Source: Petrotoga mobilis SJ95
GTDB lineage: Bacteria; Thermotogota; Thermotogae; Petrotogales; Petrotogaceae
Reading direction: 5' to 3'
Length of the DNA stretch: 64,000 nucleotides
NCBI RefSeq assembly: GCF_000018605.1
Contig: NC_010003.1
Location: 596,501-660,500 of the forward strand
Every line of letters begins with the position of its first letter. The stretch's first letter is position 1. Below, in pieces: positions 51,186 to 61,134 of this stretch. The notes beneath the pieces were generated by a model. It did not search any database and was not told the DNA's origin. It was given only the letters and a program-made list of their open reading frames with translations. Both the position numbers and the translations under genes were made by a program.

Positions 51186-51908
51186 TTACATATTAAAAAT
51201 TCTTTGTTTCTTCGCTTCAAAAAGTATAATTCCTGAACTAACCGATACATTTAAAGACTCAACGTTGTTAAACATCGGAATGCTTACTAATTCATCACAA
51301 TGGTTTTTAACGTTTTTTCGAATGCCGTTTCCTTCATTTCCAAAAACCAAGCATATTTTTCCTTGCCAATCGATTTCATAATAAGGTTTACCCTCAACAT
51401 CTGCTCCATAAACCCAAACATTTTCCTTCTTTAATGTCTCTATTGTATTTGAAAGATTGGTTACTTTAATTATCGGTATCTTAAATATTTGACCAGAAGA
51501 TACTTTTATAACAACAGGAGTGACTTCAACAGCATTATCTTTTGGTATTATAATGGCGTCAACCCCCGCGGCCACCGAAGTCCTTACAATAGCTCCAAAA
51601 TTATGCGGATCTTGAATCTGATCCAAGATTACTAAAAACAGTTTTTCTTTTCCTTCTATAATATCCAAATTTTCATATTTAAAATCGTTCCCGATATCAA
51701 TAACGATTCCCTGATGTTTGTTTGTTAAAGCCATCTTTTCCAAAACTTCATTGGGGGAAAAACTGTAAGAATATCCTAAATTTGCAACATCTTCGACGAT
51801 TTCTTTTAAAGATCCTCTTTCTGTTTTAGAACTACTGAAAAAAATATGCTTTACAGGGTAACGAGCTTCAATAATCTCTTTTAATATGTTTTTTCCGTAT
51901 ATATACAA
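51186..51908 (-). CDS. rlmB: TrmH-family rRNA 2'-O-methyltransferase (RlmB-like)
   Basis: 240 residues: an N-terminal substrate-binding domain (YIYGKNILKEIIEARYPVKHIF) and a SPOUT domain with NFGAIVRTSVAAGVDAIIIP, LVFGNEGNGIRKNV and SIPMFNNVESLNVSVSSGI. The last two motifs form the knotted SAM site. TTG start, 28 bases inside mrnC. Confidence 0.93.
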   Translation of the reverse strand: MYIYGKNILKEIIEARYPVKHIFFSSSKTERGSLKEIVEDVANLGYSYSFSPNEVLEKMALTNKHQGIVIDIGNDFKYENLDIIEGKEKLFLVILDQIQDPHNFGAIVRTSVAAGVDAIIIPKDNAVEVTPVVIKVSSGQIFKIPIIKVTNLSNTIETLKKENVWVYGADVEGKPYYEIDWQGKICLVFGNEGNGIRKNVKNHCDELVSIPMFNNVESLNVSVSSGIILFEAKKQRIFNM

Positions 51909-52300
51909 TTATCGATCACTCCCAATAATTCCTCGATTCTTGAGTAACTTTTAGTCAAAAAAAGATATCCAATGACCGCTTCAAATCCTGTAGATTTCCT
52001 ATAATCATTATCGTTGCCTCTTTTCTTGGCACCGTTTGAATTTTCAGCCCGTTTGTAATACTGCATCTCTATTGGAGTTAAATGATCTAACACAATATCA
52101 ACAAACTTTGAATGAGCTTTTGCGCTTAAAAAATCTTTCGTCTTTTCATAAAGGTCTCTTGTCTTAATCCTTCCATCCTTCAACAATTTCACCTTGTAAA
52201 TCAAACCTATAACAGCGTCTCCAATATAAGAAAAGTTCTCTATTGGTATTTCACGCAGATCCGCAAGTTGGGGATTTATAATTTCCTCGAATTTTTTCAT
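51881..52300 (-). CDS. mrnC: Mini-ribonuclease III
   Basis: 139 residues, an RNase III catalytic domain without a dsRNA-binding domain. IENFSYIGDAVIGLIYKVKL holds the catalytic Glu/Asp pattern and GNDNDYRKSTGFEAVIGYLFL the second. It matures 23S rRNA ends. ATG 52300 follows AAAGGAGATAG and overlaps the glycosyltransferase gene by 4 bases; a longer reading from 52348 is rejected. Confidence 0.93.
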   Translation of the reverse strand: MKKFEEIINPQLADLREIPIENFSYIGDAVIGLIYKVKLLKDGRIKTRDLYEKTKDFLSAKAHSKFVDIVLDHLTPIEMQYYKRAENSNGAKKRGNDNDYRKSTGFEAVIGYLFLTKSYSRIEELLGVIDNCIYTEKTY

Positions 52301-53460
52301 ACACTTACTATCTCCTTTTGGTATAGTTCCAAAATCATATCTACACACTTTTCGATGGAATAATTATTTTTAACAAAAATTTCAGCTTTCTTTTTTAATT
52401 CTTCGTATGTTGATGACTCTTTTAACACTTTGAGTATTTCATGAGAAAAATCATCTTCATTTAACTCTTTGATCATAATTCCACCTGCATCTTCTTGAGA
52501 AAGTATATCATAAACACCCAATTTCCCCAAAGCGACTACCGGCGTACCAGCAGCCATAGATTCAAGAATAACTAATCCCTGTGTTTCCGTGTAAGAAGCA
52601 AAAATAAATAAATAAGCTTGTTTGTAGGCATCTATAACCTTTTCTCTTGGTTGTGGGCCTGTAAAAATAACATTTTCAGCGATATTTAAGTCCATAGCTA
52701 ACTTTTCTAACTCTTCTTTTTCAGGCCCTCCACCAACAATAACGAATTTTACCTTTGTTTCATCCATAAGTACTTTTTTAAACACCTTCAAAAGAAAACT
52801 TATATTCTTTTCCTTTCCCAGCCTACCTACAAATAAAAGAATTCTGTCGTCTTCTTTTATTTGTGGATATTCTTTTTTCAAATCCCAGTTAATAGGTTTA
52901 TCAAAAGAAGCTAAGTCTATCCCGGTTGGAATAGTTACTATATGTTCGGAAGGTACACCATATTCGACGAGCGTCTCTTTTATATTGTCTGTAGGAGCAA
53001 TTATTTTATCTGTTTTTAAACACCAATTTTTTATAAGTCTTTGAACAAATTCTGGTTGGGGTCTAACTATCAATGGTAGATAGTGCAAATAATAATCATA
53101 CATGGTATGGTGTGTTGCTACGTGTTTTAACTTCAGCATGCGTGACACAACCCTTGCAAGAATTCCCATAGAAAAAGGATCATGAGAATGTATTATATCC
53201 AAGTTTAACTCTTTAAGTTTAAAAATTTCTGGAGAAAAAGGTAGTGCAATCCTTTGCTCTTTCTCAAAGAGGAACTTAACAGCAGGAAATTCAAAAATTT
53301 TATCATCGTTCCTTTTATAATCAAATTTATATTTTGGAACAAATAGATATACATTGTGCCCCCTTTTTTCCATTTCATCCTTATAGAGTTTTATAGCGGT
53401 TGCAACTCCATTTTTCTGTGGTAAATAAGTATCGGAAAACATTCCTATATTCAATTGCAT
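52297..53460 (-). CDS. GT4 glycosyltransferase (diacylglycerol glucosyltransferase-like)
   Basis: 387 residues with the GT-B opening NIGMFSDTYLPQKNGVATAI, HSHDPFSMGILARV, THHTMYDYYLHYLP, a nucleotide-site LLFVGRLGKEKNISFLL and the EX7E motif in TETQGLVILESMAAGTPVVA. This resembles glycolipid synthases that use UDP-glucose on diacylglycerol; acceptor is inferred. AAGGGGG precedes ATG 53460. First of the nine-gene minus-strand operon. Confidence 0.9.
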   Translation of the reverse strand: MQLNIGMFSDTYLPQKNGVATAIKLYKDEMEKRGHNVYLFVPKYKFDYKRNDDKIFEFPAVKFLFEKEQRIALPFSPEIFKLKELNLDIIHSHDPFSMGILARVVSRMLKLKHVATHHTMYDYYLHYLPLIVRPQPEFVQRLIKNWCLKTDKIIAPTDNIKETLVEYGVPSEHIVTIPTGIDLASFDKPINWDLKKEYPQIKEDDRILLFVGRLGKEKNISFLLKVFKKVLMDETKVKFVIVGGGPEKEELEKLAMDLNIAENVIFTGPQPREKVIDAYKQAYLFIFASYTETQGLVILESMAAGTPVVALGKLGVYDILSQEDAGGIMIKELNEDDFSHEILKVLKESSTYEELKKKAEIFVKNNYSIEKCVDMILELYQKEIVSV

Positions 53461-53490
53461 TTCCCCCTTATAAAATTCCTATATGTATTT

Positions 53491-53499
53491 ATTATAACA
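53491..53499 (-). promoter_or_regulatory. Extended -10 promoter of the GT4 operon
   Basis: TGTTATAAT on the minus strand, 31 bases before the start. Divergent from the mutL promoter. Confidence 0.5.
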
Positions 53500-53536
53500 A
53501 AAATTCGCTATTTTTTGAGGTTGAGTTTTTTAAAGA

Positions 53537-53545
53537 TGATATAAT
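53537..53545 (+). promoter_or_regulatory. Extended -10 promoter of mutL
   Basis: TGATATAAT (TG at 53537-53538, hexamer 53540-53545), 37 bases before the mutL start. Confidence 0.5.
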
Positions 53546-53582
53546 AATATATGAACTGTTATACTTTGAAGAGGTGTTCTTT

Positions 53583-55448
53583 ATGAGAATAAAAGTGCTT
53601 AACCCTGAAGTGGTAATGAAAATAGCGGCTGGAGAAGTTGTATCCGGCCCAAGCTCCGTAGTTAAAGAATTGGTAGAAAATTCTTTAGATGCCCAAGCAG
53701 ATAGTATCACCGTTGAAATACTTGATGGTGGCAAATCGTTAATAAAAGTCGATGATAACGGAATTGGGATGGAAGAAGAAGAATTAGAATTATCTATACT
53801 TCCTCATACCACAAGCAAAATTTTCTCCATTGAGGATCTTTATAAACTAAAAACATTTGGTTTTAGAGGTGAGGCCCTTTCTTCAATTTCAAGGGTTTCT
53901 AGAATGAAAATGACCTCCAAACCACCCGAAAAAGAAGTTGGAACAATGTTGGAAATATTAGGTGGAAAAATAATAGAAAAAAAGAGAGTTAATTCATCAA
54001 ATGGAACGAAAATAGAGATTATGGATCTTTTTTTCAACATTCCTGCACGCCGAAAATTTCTTAAAAGTGATTCTGCAGAAGGGAGATACGTTACAGAGAT
54101 TATAGAAAAGTTTGCTTTTACGAACAACATTAACTTAACATACATCAGAGACCACAAAGAAATCTACAAATTCTCTTCAGATATGGATCTCATTACAAAA
54201 TGTTTAAAAATATATCCTGAATTAAAAAGAGATGATCTTATAGAAATTGAACACAACGATTCATTGTGCAAAATATCTGGAGTTATTTCGCAACCAAAAG
54301 TTGGAAGAAATAACAGAACCGCCCAACACTTTTTTGTAAACAACAGGTATATTAAGGTAGCTTCACTCTACTCCGTCTTAGAGACGGGTTACGGCGAGAT
54401 ACTTGAAAAATCAATTCATCCTTATGGAATAATATTCATAGAAATACCACCAGATATGGTAGATGTAAATGTCCATCCTCAAAAACTGGAAGTAAAATTC
54501 ACTGACGAACAGATGGTAGCTTCTTTACTGAAAAAAGTTGTAAGAGAGTCCCTAAAGAAGAATACTCATTTTACCATGGAATTCATAAATAGTAACGATA
54601 CAATTGATTTAAATAAAAAAACTTCTTCATTTTCTGTTCAAAATTTATACAACAAGAACGAAAGTTCACAAAAAGTTGATTTTTCACAAAACCCTACAAA
54701 TACAGATTATTTTGAAAACACAGACGAATTTTTCAATAACTCTGAAATAGAAGATCTTCAAGAAGAACAAAATCATTTTGATAATAGTTATAAACTTTAT
54801 GAACCATCAAAAACCTTTGATTTTAAAGGTTTTGAATATCAAAAGAATCAGACGTTTACTCCTGTTGAAAAAATAAATTCTTTAGAAAAATTAAGAATTT
54901 TGGGAATAGTTGCTGAAAGATATCTCGTCGTTGAAGGAGAAGACAAACTACTTTTAGTAGATTTTCATGCCGCACATGAACGTTATATATACGAAATTTT
55001 AAGGGAAAACGTATACGAAAAAGGCGGACTTACTTCCGATCTTCTACTTACCCCTGTTATAATAGCTTTAGATGAAGTAAGAAAAGGAATAATTTTAGAA
55101 AATAAAGATCACTTAGAAAAATTGGGTATAAAATTAGAAGAAGATGAAAAAGAAATTATTGTGAAAGGGCTCCCTTCCCTTGTGAAAATTGATGATGCCG
55201 AAAGATTGATATTTGAAATAGCGGATGATCTAAGAATATCAAATTTTGATCAGCAACCAAACATACTTGATAAGAACTTAGCCACTATGGCATGTAGAGC
55301 GGCTGTAAAAACTAGAGATAATCCTACCGGTATGGAAACACTTTTAAACACCATTTTCGAGAAAAAATTACTAACCTGTCCACATGGTAGGCCAATAATG
55401 ATCCAAATCACCTTTAAAACTTTAGATAAATACTTTGGAAGAATCTAA
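53583..55448 (+). CDS. mutL: DNA mismatch repair protein MutL
   Basis: 621 residues. GHKL ATPase: IAAGEVVSGPSSVVKELVENSLDA, DDNGIGM and KTFGFRGEALSSIS. After a low-complexity linker (about 340-430) comes the dimerisation/endonuclease domain: DFHAAHERYIYE from about residue 460, matching the DQHA(X)2E(X)4E nicking motif with Phe for Gln, and the late CPHGRP. So this MutL should be an endonuclease. AAGAGGTG precedes ATG 53583. No mutS in the window. Confidence 0.95.
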   Translation: MRIKVLNPEVVMKIAAGEVVSGPSSVVKELVENSLDAQADSITVEILDGGKSLIKVDDNGIGMEEEELELSILPHTTSKIFSIEDLYKLKTFGFRGEALSSISRVSRMKMTSKPPEKEVGTMLEILGGKIIEKKRVNSSNGTKIEIMDLFFNIPARRKFLKSDSAEGRYVTEIIEKFAFTNNINLTYIRDHKEIYKFSSDMDLITKCLKIYPELKRDDLIEIEHNDSLCKISGVISQPKVGRNNRTAQHFFVNNRYIKVASLYSVLETGYGEILEKSIHPYGIIFIEIPPDMVDVNVHPQKLEVKFTDEQMVASLLKKVVRESLKKNTHFTMEFINSNDTIDLNKKTSSFSVQNLYNKNESSQKVDFSQNPTNTDYFENTDEFFNNSEIEDLQEEQNHFDNSYKLYEPSKTFDFKGFEYQKNQTFTPVEKINSLEKLRILGIVAERYLVVEGEDKLLLVDFHAAHERYIYEILRENVYEKGGLTSDLLLTPVIIALDEVRKGIILENKDHLEKLGIKLEEDEKEIIVKGLPSLVKIDDAERLIFEIADDLRISNFDQQPNILDKNLATMACRAAVKTRDNPTGMETLLNTIFEKKLLTCPHGRPIMIQITFKTLDKYFGRI

Positions 55449-55479
55449 AAGGGGTGTAGATTTTACTCACACCCCTTTT
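55441..55479 (+). terminator. Terminator after mutL, copy A of a duplicated hairpin
   Basis: AAAAGGGGTGT pairs with ACACCCCTTTT and is followed by T. The 39 bases differ from 57591-57629 at one position only. The repeat includes the mutL stop codon. Confidence 0.85.
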
Positions 55480-55543
55480 TGTTTGTTTATTTATTTATTT
55501 AGTTACATTACCACTCTGAAACATTATTTCCGTTTATCTGGAC

Positions 55544-55578
55544 GACTCATAAAGAAAACAAAAATTATTTCATGAGTC
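55544..55578. repeat. Inverted repeat between mutL and the nucleotidase gene
   Basis: GACTCAT (55544-55550) pairs with ATGAGTC (55572-55578) across 21 bases. TCTTTTG follows on the plus strand. A weak terminator is possible. Confidence 0.3.
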
Positions 55579-55608
55579 TCTTTTGTAATTATATTATGAA
55601 GTTAGGAG

Positions 55609-57501
55609 TTATAAAAATACTTCAATATCCTCTATCCTAACAGGTTTGTATGAGCTTACTTCCACGGTTCCTTCATGGGATAATTCCTTAAGCTTATCGT
55701 GCAATTCTTCATCCCAATCGGTACCTACAATTTTCCAATTTTCTTCATATTCTGGGGTAAGCATACCATTTTTTACTTCTATTATATACTTTTCTATGAG
55801 TTTTCTAAGATCTCCTCCGCTTATAGCTGAAAAGTCAGGATGATCTTCGGTTCTACCAAGAAGCTTTGGCAGCGGTTCTCCTTTTTCAAATATTGGACCA
55901 TAGGTCAAAAGTTGGGTATTTGCTCTATAATTGTTGACTGCCAACGTTAATACATCATTATCTTGAATAGGTGTACCATCGATTTTTCTTAAATTTACTA
56001 TCCTCTGACCTACTGGTTTTGAAACATCGATCTCGTAATAAACCCCTTTAAACATATCATAATTATAACCCGGAATTTTTTGGTTGAAGGAAATAGTTAA
56101 ATCTCCAGGTTGGTATTGATTGTAATAAGAAGCCGACCATTCCATATATTTCTTCAACTGCTTTCCTGTTATTTCTAGTACATACAAAGTATTGTCGTAT
56201 CTATAAATTAAAGAAATATCTGATCTTTTAATAGGACCTTCTTTTATATTTGCATCTGATCTAAAGGCTGCAGAAGCTGATACATCTATTTTTTCACCTA
56301 TTACTTGTTCTCCATAATACATTTGAACGGAATTTATCAAATCTATCATAGCGGTGGGCTGTATGTATACTTGTGGGATACCTTTTATTTCATCTGGAGG
56401 AACTAAAGATCCACCTTTTAATTCTCCTATTACCTCGTTAGCATAGTCTAAAGCCTTATAGTGAAAAGGTTGAAGCTTTTTCTCCAATTCACTGTCTGGT
56501 GGTACTGTTCCAGTAGCAGTTTTTACATCGTAATTGGCGGAACTTTTATCAACTATTACGTACTTATCCCCTTCCTTCTGTAGTTCCAATACCACTTGTG
56601 ATAACGTCTGCCCCCATTTTCCGGGTTCCACAATTAAAGTTCCTTTGAGCTTCACTTCTTGCGTAATGTCATTTTTTTGATCATCGATAATCTTACCATT
56701 AACAGCTTTATACAACTTTCCATTATAATAGTAAGTTTCAGCAATTTTTTCATGGAAATGACCCGCAATAACAACATCTAAATCAGGTGTCTTTTCTAGA
56801 ATATCTATGATTCCAGAACCATAGGTCCCATATTCTTCTTCGATTCCCATATGAAAAGCTCCCACAATCACGTCAACTTGTCCTTTTAGTTGTGCAACTG
56901 CTACTCTTACCTCATCCACAGGATCAACAACAATGTAATCCTGCAAATTTGCAGCGTCCCATTTTACTATGTTAGGAGTAACCATACCTATTATTCCAAC
57001 TTTTACTCCATTCCCTGTGGTAACTATTTTATAAGGGGCAGCTAACCTTGTTCCATCGGGATTATAAACATTGCCACACAAAACACTGTTAGGATTATCA
57101 TCCACTGGCATGAATTGTCTCATAATCTTTTTAAGTGTTGGGACCCCATAGTTAAACTCATGATTACCTAAAATCCATGCATCATAACCCATTTCATTCA
57201 TAGCAAAAATCATGGGATGTATGGCATCTTCTAAAAAAATGTTTGAAAGGTTTTCTTGGATTGTATCTCCATTGTCAATCAATATAGTTCCGTCAGGATT
57301 TTCACTTCTCAACTCATTTATGATCGAATAGACTTGTGCAATACTTCCACTATAATTAGGTTGGTTTAAGGCATAATCATAAGGTAAAAAGCGTCCGTGC
57401 AAATCTGAAGTTGCTAAAATTTGGACTTCTATCGTCTCAGCAAAAAACAACGAGAACACACTCAAAAACAAAACAAACGATAAAATGCCTCTTTTTAACA
57501 T
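55609..57501 (-). CDS. CpdB/UshA-type secreted metallophosphoesterase (nucleotidase), larger
   Basis: 630 residues with a signal peptide (LSFVLFLSVFSLFFAE). Calcineurin-like domain: ATSDLHGRF, DNGDTIQEN, LGNHEFNYG, and GHFHEK; C-terminal 5'-nucleotidase domain with SASAAFRSDANIKEGPIKRSDI and DNTLYVLEITGKQLKKYMEW. Resembles 2',3'-cyclic-nucleotide phosphodiesterase/3'-nucleotidase. ATG 57501 follows AAGGGGTG. Flanked by the duplicated hairpins A and B; a shorter paralogue lies upstream. Confidence 0.9.
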   Translation of the reverse strand: MLKRGILSFVLFLSVFSLFFAETIEVQILATSDLHGRFLPYDYALNQPNYSGSIAQVYSIINELRSENPDGTILIDNGDTIQENLSNIFLEDAIHPMIFAMNEMGYDAWILGNHEFNYGVPTLKKIMRQFMPVDDNPNSVLCGNVYNPDGTRLAAPYKIVTTGNGVKVGIIGMVTPNIVKWDAANLQDYIVVDPVDEVRVAVAQLKGQVDVIVGAFHMGIEEEYGTYGSGIIDILEKTPDLDVVIAGHFHEKIAETYYYNGKLYKAVNGKIIDDQKNDITQEVKLKGTLIVEPGKWGQTLSQVVLELQKEGDKYVIVDKSSANYDVKTATGTVPPDSELEKKLQPFHYKALDYANEVIGELKGGSLVPPDEIKGIPQVYIQPTAMIDLINSVQMYYGEQVIGEKIDVSASAAFRSDANIKEGPIKRSDISLIYRYDNTLYVLEITGKQLKKYMEWSASYYNQYQPGDLTISFNQKIPGYNYDMFKGVYYEIDVSKPVGQRIVNLRKIDGTPIQDNDVLTLAVNNYRANTQLLTYGPIFEKGEPLPKLLGRTEDHPDFSAISGGDLRKLIEKYIIEVKNGMLTPEYEENWKIVGTDWDEELHDKLKELSHEGTVEVSSYKPVRIEDIEVFL

Positions 57502-57591
57502 AAAATCACCCCTTTGCTTTAAGTTTTTCGTCAAAAAAGAAGTTAAAAAAAAAGAAATACCAAACAAGAAGTAAAAGTGTTACTTAACATG

Positions 57592-57634
57592 AATCTAAAA
57601 GGGGTGTAGATTTTACTTACACCCCTTTTAGATT
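57592..57634 (-). terminator. Hairpin copy B after the shorter nucleotidase gene
   Basis: A perfect 17-base-pair stem (57592-57608 with 57618-57634) around a 9-base loop, 3 bases past the gene's stop codon on the minus strand. Near-identical to the mutL terminator 2150 bases away. Confidence 0.75.
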
Positions 57635-57636
57635 GT

Positions 57637-59148
57637 TTACTTAACTTGATCTAATTCTATCAATCTCTCTTGGGAAGTATAATCTTCTATAGTTCCCAAA
57701 TGAGCAATATATTCACGTAAAGAATCCGCATCTCTAAAGTATGTATCGTAACCAGGTTTACCTGCAAGCATTGTGTATCCGTCTCCACCTGCAGCTACAT
57801 AGTTGTTGGTAACAACTTTATAAGTTTTGTTCAAATCAATGGGTTTACCGTTTATTTTTACGTTTGTAGCTTTTCCACCTTTTATTTCTGCAGTTAACCC
57901 CGCAACATGTAACTTAGCTCCCTGACCATCAGGAATTGTAGCAGCATAATTTAAAACATCCATTATGTCTTTCCCAGTCAACTCTAAAACGTACAATGTG
58001 TTTCCAAAAGGCAAAACAGTCAAAATGTCTCTGTAGGTTATCTCTCCTGCTTCAATAGAGGCTCTTATCCCGCCACCGTTCATTAAAGCAACATCTGCAC
58101 CTGTTTTCCAAATCATACCATCCGCTATAAGGTTGCTTAGATTCGTTTCGTCACTTCTAACGTGGGCTCGTTCCCCATCGAGATATACTTTTGTCACTCC
58201 AACAACCTCATTCAAAGCCTCCGATCCAAGTTGATAAAAAGCATCTGTAAACATTTTTATGAAAGGATCTTCAGGGATATCAGATGTTAGTGGAATTACT
58301 TCTCCTCTCCAATCTACTATCCTACCATCATCAATCCATAAATCTATTCTCCCAATGTTCTCTGCGTTATCACCAGCTTGTGCTACTATAACATTATTAA
58401 TTACTACAGGTGTTTCTAACAATGTGTGAGAATGTCCGTCTATTATAATATCTACTCCTGATACATTTTCAGCCAGCTCATCTGAGGTAGTGAACTCAAC
58501 AGACAAGTTAGGTCTTCCACCATCCGCATGATAACCTAAGTGCGCAAGGACTATAACTACATCAGCTTTTTCTTGGACAATTGGAAGATACATGTTTAAA
58601 GTTTCTTCTGCATCCACAATTGTATTTTCACCTAAATAAATTGGTTCTAAAACTTTCGTTTGTTCAGTAACAAGACCTATAATTCCAACGGAGAAATCAC
58701 CATAGTCTTTTATAATATATGGTTCAAAAACTGGTCCTCCACGTTTTTCATTGACAAAATTTGCCCCTAAGAATGGGAATTGTGCTACTTCGTACTGCTT
58801 CTCAAGCACCTCGAATGGCTTATCAAATTCATGGTTCCCCAAAGACATTGCATCCAAACCCATGTAATGTAAAGCTAAAAAGTCAGGAACTGCATCCAAC
58901 TGATCGGATTCTGGAATCCCTGTGTTTACATCTCCAGCATGTAGAAAAAGTACTGCTCCGCCTTCCTTTGCCACTTCTTCTCTTGCTTGATTTATCAGGG
59001 TAGCTGCCCTAGCGAATCCTCCACCATCTTCCGTTCCCCACACATGTCCGTGAGTATCGTTCATGTGGAAAATTACTAAGTGATTAGGCCCTGCAAAAAC
59101 CGATAAAACCATAACGACAAAAACTAAAATACCTAAGAATCTTTTCAT
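57637..59148 (-). CDS. Secreted 5'-nucleotidase (UshA-like), shorter
   Basis: 503 residues with a signal peptide ([15 protein letters not shown]). [36 protein letters not shown] and DGHSHTLLE make the two-metal site; the C-terminal domain has [20 protein letters not shown] and [15 protein letters not shown], the substrate-binding nucleotidase part. ATG 59148 follows AGGAGGGG. Probably releases phosphate or nucleosides outside the membrane. Confidence 0.92.
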
Positions 59149-59185
59149 CTTGTTCCCCTCCTTTTGAGTTGGTTTCAACTACACA

Positions 59186-60085
59186 TCATTTGCTACTCCT
59201 ATCCCAACCTTGCTTAAATATTAAATCTTCTTTGTTCACATCAAGATGCTTCGCCATTTTTGAACACTTAACTACAAAAGAATAATAGATTGATTTTTTG
59301 GGATTTTCATCAACCAAACTTTCAAAGTTAGATTGTCCTTTGGCTATTACAATATCTGCTTCATTGTAGATATTTTTGAAAGATGGACTAAGGAAGCTTA
59401 AATCGGTGCCCAAATATTTGGCTCCACTTTCAACAGGAATGGAAACTTCTTTTAAAAAAATTTGATCGGCATCTTTTTTAGTCGCACATTTGTAAACCGG
59501 ACGAGATTTCAAAGCAGAGTGAACGATCAAGTTGGGGTATAATTCTTTTAATACTTTTATAAACAATTTATCAAAAACTATTTCACCAGCATAATTATGA
59601 ATAAAAAGCAGGAGCCGGGCATTTTCTAGCTCTTTTTTAAATTTTTCTAAATCGTTTATTGCTTCTCCCTTTGTGTTAAAAAAATTTTGGATTTCTATCT
59701 CTAACTCACCAAAGGAATTTCCCGAATTGTGGCAAAAAAGCTCCCCCATCAGTGATAATTTGAAAGCAGTATAAAGAGGATCTTTGCTAGACAAACAAAA
59801 ATCTAATAGATCATCGTAAACTTCTAAAAATAGTTGGTTTAGGTCAGCTTTTTCTGTATGAAAGTAATCATTTTCACCAAAAACATCATAAAAAGAATCA
59901 TAAAATGTTTTTACTAAATAATAAGGTGTGTGGGTTGAAGTCGTATCCCCGAATGTTTTTAGAATTACCTCTTTGTAATTATCAAAAATGTTATGAGAAG
60001 AATCTGAAGAGTTAGTATTAACTTTAGACATTAACTCAGAAGAGTGTTTTAGAAGACAATTAATACATTCATAATCTATATTCAT
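59186..60085 (-). CDS. DUF89/ARMT1-like protein with altered metal site
   Basis: 299 residues. N-terminal YECINCLLKH and C-terminal DIVIAKGQSNFESL are typical of DUF89. The family's metal motif DNAGE reads NYAGE here (Asn164, Tyr165), and the later ND pair of the PxLND region reads KC (199-200 in RPVYKCATKKDAD). GTDLSFL is kept. Family members are metal-dependent phosphatases or damage-control enzymes; this copy may be inactive or changed. Confidence 0.8.
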   Translation of the reverse strand: MNIDYECINCLLKHSSELMSKVNTNSSDSSHNIFDNYKEVILKTFGDTTSTHTPYYLVKTFYDSFYDVFGENDYFHTEKADLNQLFLEVYDDLLDFCLSSKDPLYTAFKLSLMGELFCHNSGNSFGELEIEIQNFFNTKGEAINDLEKFKKELENARLLLFIHNYAGEIVFDKLFIKVLKELYPNLIVHSALKSRPVYKCATKKDADQIFLKEVSIPVESGAKYLGTDLSFLSPSFKNIYNEADIVIAKGQSNFESLVDENPKKSIYYSFVVKCSKMAKHLDVNKEDLIFKQGWDRSSK

Positions 60086-60376
60086 CTTTGTTCACCCCAC
60101 GAACTTCTAAAATCCTACAAAACTACTTTTAATTTTATCACTGTTTAATTAATTTAGTATTAGCTTTATTTAGTATTTTGTTAAGAAAAATATCCCAAAA
60201 AATTGTTACTTCTATTTCTTGACATTAAAACATTAAATCATTATAATATATTCGATAGTTTTAAAACCAATTATTCAGCTTCTATTGGTTGAGTTTGCCT
60301 TTAAAGATGAACTAAATAAGGAGCAACCTTATTTTCAATAAAACAATTTAATTTAAAAGGATTTGGAGGTGTAGAG
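60086..60376. other. Intergenic region between the DUF89 gene and rpmH
   Basis: AT-rich, 291 bases. It contains the rpmH promoter (60219-60247) and an rpmH leader of about 130 bases with two hairpins, AACCAAT/ATTGGTT (60265-60290) and AAATAAGG/CCTTATTT (60314-60334). I see no DnaA boxes and no gene. Confidence 0.6.
60219..60247 (+). promoter_or_regulatory. Consensus promoter of rpmH
   Basis: TTGACA, 17 bases, TATAAT. Confidence 0.87.
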
Positions 60377-60511
60377 ATGAAAAGAACATATCAACCATCT
60401 AGGATAAAGAGAAAAAGAACTCATGGCTTTTTAGCTAGAAAAAGAACATCAACTGGAAGAAATGTTTTAAGAAGAAGAAGAGCAAAAGGCAGAGAACGTT
60501 TAACAGTATAA
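60377..60511 (+). CDS. rpmH: 50S ribosomal protein bL34
   Basis: 44 residues, [20 protein letters not shown] onward and a basic [13 protein letters not shown] end: a complete bL34. ATG 60377 follows TTGGAGGTG. Its stop overlaps the ATG of rnpA (TAATG), so rpmH and rnpA are coupled. Confidence 0.96.
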   Translation: MKRTYQPSRIKRKRTHGFLARKRTSTGRNVLRRRRAKGRERLTV

Positions 60512-60867
60512 TGGAAGGGCAAACTTTCAAGAAAAAAGAACGCTTACGATTAAAAAGGAATTTCAAAAATGTTTTTGAAAAGGGCGGGCGTTTAATCGAT
60601 AATAATTTTGTTATAATATATGTTCCGAATACTATGGATTATAACAGGATCGCTGTAATTGTGAACAGAAAATTTGGCAACGCAGTTGTTAGAAATTTAA
60701 TTAAAAGATACATCAGAGAAATATATAGAACAAACAAAACTTTTTTTCCTTTAGGATATGATTTCGTATTCATTCCAAGAAAAGAGTTATCGAAAAATTT
60801 TAAAGGAATAGATTATTCTCAAATTAAAAACCAAATTTTAAAATTGGTGAGGAAGCTAGAAGCATGA
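60511..60867 (+). CDS. rnpA: Ribonuclease P protein component
   Basis: 118 residues with the RNR signature [20 protein letters not shown] and the start [15 protein letters not shown]. It assists the RNase P RNA in tRNA 5' processing. It overlaps yidD by 4 bases. Confidence 0.95.
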   Translation: MEGQTFKKKERLRLKRNFKNVFEKGGRLIDNNFVIIYVPNTMDYNRIAVIVNRKFGNAVVRNLIKRYIREIYRTNKTFFPLGYDFVFIPRKELSKNFKGIDYSQIKNQILKLVRKLEA

Positions 60868-61133
60868 AAAAGCTTGTTCTCAAGTCTATTGATTTTTATA
60901 GAAAACATATATCGCCTGCAACTCCTCCCAAATGTATCTACCTACCGACCTGCTCATCTTACACCTATGAAGCGGTGGAAAAGTTCGGGGTATTTAAAGG
61001 TTTGTACTTGGGATTTAGACGTTTTATCAGATGCAATCCATTACACAAAGGGGGCTACGATCCTGTCCCTGAAAAGTTTTCTTTTTTTGTTCATAAGCAA
61101 GGAAAAAATAAACAACACAGAAGGAGTGTATGA
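60864..61133 (+). CDS. yidD: YidD membrane-insertion factor
   Basis: 89 residues: [58 protein letters not shown] are hallmarks of YidD (HlyA domain). The C-terminus has an added basic tail. Overlaps rnpA by 4 bases and ends 1 base before the yidC start. Confidence 0.95.
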   Translation: MKKLVLKSIDFYRKHISPATPPKCIYLPTCSSYTYEAVEKFGVFKGLYLGFRRFIRCNPLHKGGYDPVPEKFSFFVHKQGKNKQHRRSV

Positions 61134-61134
61134 C

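Noticed and set aside
60086..60376. Replication origin next to rpmH
   Set aside because: The rpmH-rnpA-yidC block is often near oriC, but there is no dnaA gene nearby and I found no cluster of TTATCCACA-like boxes.
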